48,358 nucleotides of DNA from CAYWBI01 sp964456445 (GTDB lineage: Bacteria > Calditrichota > Calditrichia > Calditrichales > J004): NCBI GenBank assembly GCA_964456445.1, contig CAYWBI010000011.1, forward strand, positions 1-48,358. Direction: 5' to 3'. Both the position numbers and the translations under genes were made by a program. The notes below the pieces were generated by a model. That model searched no databases and was not told the origin of the DNA. It worked only from the letters and a program-made list of their open reading frames with translations. Shown piece after piece: positions 45,697 through 48,358 of the stretch. Position 1 is the stretch's first letter. Every line of letters begins with the position of its first letter.

Positions 45697-46041
45697 TTAT
45701 TCGCTTTCGCCCCCGGCAATCGTTTGCTCTTCATCCGATGCTAAACCTGGCACATCTTTTTGTGCAATCGATTGTAACTCGCCAATTTCCTTTTTTAAGG
45801 TCTTAACTTCCTTTTTTAGTTGAAATTTTTCCTTTTTAAATCCGAGGTATTTTATAAGTAGCACCAACAGGCCTAAAACGAACCCCGCGAAAAAAGACAA
45901 ATAAGTTATTGTTATAAGATTGACGCCCTTATAGGAATGAAATGCAATATCAATATCAACGGTTTGACCGACGTTTAAGGAAAATATCCAAAGGATAAAA
46001 AAACTTAACAGAATTCCAAGAACGGTATAAAATGTTTTCAT
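45697..46041 (-). CDS. LapA-domain membrane protein
   Basis: A 114-residue protein with two transmembrane helices (about 5-24 and 44-66) around a short periplasmic loop, then a charged coiled coil (about 68-95). The layout and ITYLSFFAGFVLGLLV match the LapA/DUF1049 domain; E. coli LapA helps control LPS synthesis through LpxC turnover. Whether that applies here is unknown. It is 53 bases upstream of the SPOR gene. Confidence 0.85.
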   Translation of the reverse strand: MKTFYTVLGILLSFFILWIFSLNVGQTVDIDIAFHSYKGVNLITITYLSFFAGFVLGLLVLLIKYLGFKKEKFQLKKEVKTLKKEIGELQSIAQKDVPGLASDEEQTIAGGESE

Positions 46042-46127
46042 AAATATTAACCTGCATCTAAAAAGTGCAAAATATGGATTTTTAAACCGATTTCAAAACA
46101 AATTAGCGTTAAAGATACATAATTTAA

Positions 46128-47123
46128 CTATGCGGGAACGGCTTGCTGATTTATCAATTCAACAAAAGCTTCAAAGATACGTTTATCCCACTTACCCTTT
46201 ATGGTTTCTTCGGACATTATACCGAAGGTACGGGCTATGGACATTGCGGGTCGGTAGGCACGCGTAGTGGTAAGCGCATCAAAGCAATCCACAATGCCCA
46301 TGATCCGCGCATGAATGGGAATATTCTCTCCCGCCAGCCCTTCGGGATAACCGCTGCCATCTATCTTTTCATGATGATAAAGAATCGTAGGCAAAATAGG
46401 CTTTAGGCTCTTTAATGGTGCACAAATACGTTCGCCCTCGGCCGGATGCGTTTTTATGATTTCATATTCGGCCTTGGTCAGCGGGCCCTGTTTTAACAAT
46501 ATTTCATCGGCAATGGCGATTTTGCCAATATCATGAAGAATGCCGCCGCGTCTTAGAATAATCAGATCGGCTTCCGACATGCCAAGTTTACGGCCAACCC
46601 GCTCTGCAAAATGTGAAAGCCTCTCACAGTGACCCACGGTATATTTATCTTTGGCTTCAACGGTGCGTGCCAGCGAAAAAATGATATGTTCGGCATGTTC
46701 CAGTTCGTTTATATAGGTCCGTAAACGAAGCAGGTTACGCACACGGGCGCGTAATTCAAAAATATTGAAGGGCTTGTTTATAAAATCATCAACACCGATC
46801 TGGTATCCCTTCAGCCGCTCTTCCCTTCCTTCCAGAGCCGTGAGCATGATTATTGGTATAAGACGGGTTTTAGGGTCACCCTTTAAAATTTCGGCTACTT
46901 CATAGCCATTTTTACCGGGCATCATCACATCCAGTAAAATTAAATCGGGTTCTATTTTATCGATGAGGTCGAGCGCCTCATTGCCGTTTGTGGCGGTGTA
47001 AATATCGTAATTTAAATCTTCAAGAATATTCTCTAGTGTAAGCAGGTTGTCTGGCGTGTCATCTACAAGCAGCACCTTTTCAACATCAAGGGGCAGGATT
47101 TGGCCTATCCGATCGTACATCAT
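46128..47123 (-). CDS. HD-GYP response regulator (probable c-di-GMP phosphodiesterase)
   Basis: A 331-residue protein with an N-terminal receiver (about 15-130; Asp21-Asp22, phosphoacceptor Asp65 in LILLDVMMPG, Lys118 in KPF) and a complete HD-GYP domain (about 140-325): His165 in GHCERLSH, His197-Asp198 in LHDIGKI, His226 in KTHP, His250-His251 (YHHEKIDGSGYP) and Asp279/Asp282 (VDCFDALTT). It should hydrolyse c-di-GMP when phosphorylated. The start is placed at the first of two ATGs after GGGAGAA; an upstream GTG/ATG frame to 47186 has no site. It is a paralog of the degenerate protein at 31196. Confidence 0.92.
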   Translation of the reverse strand: MMYDRIGQILPLDVEKVLLVDDTPDNLLTLENILEDLNYDIYTATNGNEALDLIDKIEPDLILLDVMMPGKNGYEVAEILKGDPKTRLIPIIMLTALEGREERLKGYQIGVDDFINKPFNIFELRARVRNLLRLRTYINELEHAEHIIFSLARTVEAKDKYTVGHCERLSHFAERVGRKLGMSEADLIILRRGGILHDIGKIAIADEILLKQGPLTKAEYEIIKTHPAEGERICAPLKSLKPILPTILYHHEKIDGSGYPEGLAGENIPIHARIMGIVDCFDALTTTRAYRPAMSIARTFGIMSEETIKGKWDKRIFEAFVELINQQAVPA

Positions 47124-47130
47124 TTCTCCC
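47124..47130 (-). promoter_or_regulatory. Ribosome binding site deciding the HD-GYP regulator start
   Basis: GGGAGAA on the minus strand immediately before two adjacent ATG codons at 47123 and 47120. The second ATG has the better spacing. It argues against the longer frame starting at 47186. Confidence 0.65.
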
Positions 47131-47220
47131 GTATTTATTGTTCCGGTCGGCGTAATAATCGGCATTATTCTCATCTTATTTATCACAAAACCCTTGTCAA
47201 ATTGTAGCTATTGTTCCCTA

Positions 47221-48249
47221 CTATTTGACTTCCCAGGTTTGACCGGAATGTAACAATTTATTTAGATCGCCATTTCCAAGGGAATCTTTCACTTCCGCTA
47301 CCTGTTTGGTCAATAATTCGTCATATGTTTTTTGTTCTTTTTGACGGAATACTCCGATCGGTGTTGGAAACCCCGGCTTTTCATGAAGAGCGGCCAGACT
47401 AAAGACATAGCTATCAATTTCGTTAACGGATGAATGACGAAGGGCATTGCTATCATCGTCTGTTCCATCAACAATATCAAAGTTGTTACCACTCCATTTG
47501 AGAAGTTTTTCAGAGTCAGTTCCAAAGCGATAGGGCTGCCCGTCGATCATTTCCAGCTGATGTTCCTTTTTTGTCTTTGAATTGGTCAACTGTTCAAACG
47601 CGCCATCATTAAAAATATTACAGTTTTGATAAATCTCGATAAATGAGGTTCCCTTGTATAAAGCTGCCCGACGGATCATTTCCGCAAGATGTTTTGTGTT
47701 GCGATCGATAGACCTGGCTACAAACCCGGCCCCGGCGGCAAGCGCAATGCGTACAGGGTTAAAAGGATAATCCAATGAACCATAAGGGGAGGACTTGGTG
47801 ATTTTCCCTTGTTCGGATGTGGGCGAATACTGCCCCTTGGTCAGGCCATAAATCCGGTTATTAAACAAAAGTACCGTGATGTCAATGTTTCGTCGGCAAA
47901 GATGGATAAAATGATTGCCTCCGATACTGAGCGCATCACCATCACCGGTGATTACAAATACTTTTAACTGTGGATTGGCCAGCTTTATTCCTGTGGCAAG
48001 CACAGGCGCCCGCCCATGAATCCCGTGCAACCCGTAGGTATCCATATAATAGGGAAAACGGCTTGAACAGCCTATGCCGGACACAAAGACGATGTTCTCC
48101 CGGGGAACCCCCAGCTCCGGCAATACCTTTTTCATTTGTGCAAGTATTGCATAGTCGCCGCATCCGGGGCACCAGCGTACATCCTGGTCCGATGTGAGGT
48201 CTTCTTTTGTAAGCAGTGGCAGTTGCATAGTCTCATTCATTTTATTCAT
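47221..48249 (-). CDS. korB: 2-oxoacid:ferredoxin oxidoreductase, beta subunit
   Basis: A 342-residue thiamine-diphosphate subunit. CPGCGDYA holds Cys27 and Cys30 of the 4Fe-4S site, and the TPP/Mg motif GDGDALSIGGNH with NNRIYGLTKGQYSPTS marks the 2-oxoglutarate-type (Kor/Oor) branch. With KorA it converts 2-oxoglutarate (or another 2-oxoacid) and CoA to acyl-CoA, CO2 and reduced ferredoxin, or runs in reverse for CO2 fixation. The start overlaps the korA stop by eight bases (ATGAATAA). Confidence 0.95.
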   Translation of the reverse strand: MNKMNETMQLPLLTKEDLTSDQDVRWCPGCGDYAILAQMKKVLPELGVPRENIVFVSGIGCSSRFPYYMDTYGLHGIHGRAPVLATGIKLANPQLKVFVITGDGDALSIGGNHFIHLCRRNIDITVLLFNNRIYGLTKGQYSPTSEQGKITKSSPYGSLDYPFNPVRIALAAGAGFVARSIDRNTKHLAEMIRRAALYKGTSFIEIYQNCNIFNDGAFEQLTNSKTKKEHQLEMIDGQPYRFGTDSEKLLKWSGNNFDIVDGTDDDSNALRHSSVNEIDSYVFSLAALHEKPGFPTPIGVFRQKEQKTYDELLTKQVAEVKDSLGNGDLNKLLHSGQTWEVK

Positions 48250-48358
48250 TCTCCAGCAGGTCTTTTATGGCAGCTACAATATCATTTGAATTAAGCGGTA
48301 AGCCACGCATTTTGTTCATGCCTTTGGCATCGACAAGATATTCAGCACGAAGCAACCT
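48242..48358 (-). CDS. korA: 2-oxoacid:ferredoxin oxidoreductase, alpha subunit, C-terminal end only
   Basis: The last 38 codons and stop of a gene entering from the right edge. The read-through contains EYLVDAKGMNKMRGLPL, which matches the conserved C-terminus of KorA (YLVDxxGLNKxQGxPF). The overlap with korB supports the assignment. Too short for further description. Confidence 0.85.
   Translation of the reverse strand, partial: RLLRAEYLVDAKGMNKMRGLPLNSNDIVAAIKDLLENE

Overview
The window looks like chromosome from a Gram-negative bacterium of the FCB superphylum, probably Calditrichota or a neighbouring lineage rather than classical Bacteroidota. Evidence for FCB is the LpxC-FabZ fusion, the DUF4954 protein, the BamA/OmpH/LpxD/LpxA envelope cluster, TamB and a KorAB-type 2-oxoacid:ferredoxin oxidoreductase. 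Clear Shine-Dalgarno sites (AGGAGG, GGAG) precede many genes, which is atypical of Bacteroidota, and RNase Y and HD-GYP response regulators also fit Calditrichota. The taxonomic call is inference. No insertion sequences, phage genes, CRISPR arrays or rRNA genes were seen.

Almost everything is on the minus strand. Reading left to right: (1) 1-7424 holds a partial RfaE1-type sugar kinase, a soluble histidine kinase overlapping a small membrane protein, a gamma-glutamyltransferase, and an overlapping recJ-rodZ-thioredoxin set. (2) 7446-8780 holds the RNase P RNA, a zinc-ribbon coiled-coil gene and tRNA-Met, packed tightly with a strong hairpin terminator just before the zinc-ribbon gene's ribosome binding site. 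(3) 8839-24383 is an envelope biogenesis block: tamB, bamA, ompH/skp, lpxD, lpxC-fabZ, lpxA, a LipM-like octanoyltransferase, an outer-membrane-type protein, rseP and a 697-residue orphan protein. (4) 24830-31055 contains a membrane Fe-S oxidoreductase, leucyl aminopeptidase, peptide deformylase, an IscA-type protein and RNase Y. (5) 31196-34852 contains a degenerate HD-GYP response regulator, fmt, yajC and tgt. (6) 35001-39240 contains a ROK regulator divergent from a plus-strand pair (DUF4954 protein and LOG-family protein).

(7) 39298-47123 is the most unusual part: a run of signalling genes. It has two paralogous proteins combining a cyclic-nucleotide-binding domain with a DUF4388-like domain, one of which also carries a receiver-like domain lacking its acidic pair; a GAF/PAS histidine kinase with a receiver-like N-terminus; a Crp/Fnr regulator; SPOR and LapA-type envelope proteins; and an intact HD-GYP response regulator. 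The degenerate HD-GYP protein at 31196 is a paralog of the intact one and has lost most of its metal ligands. Together these suggest a nucleotide-second-messenger network with several non-catalytic or non-phosphorylatable members. (8) The right edge holds korB and the last 38 codons of korA.
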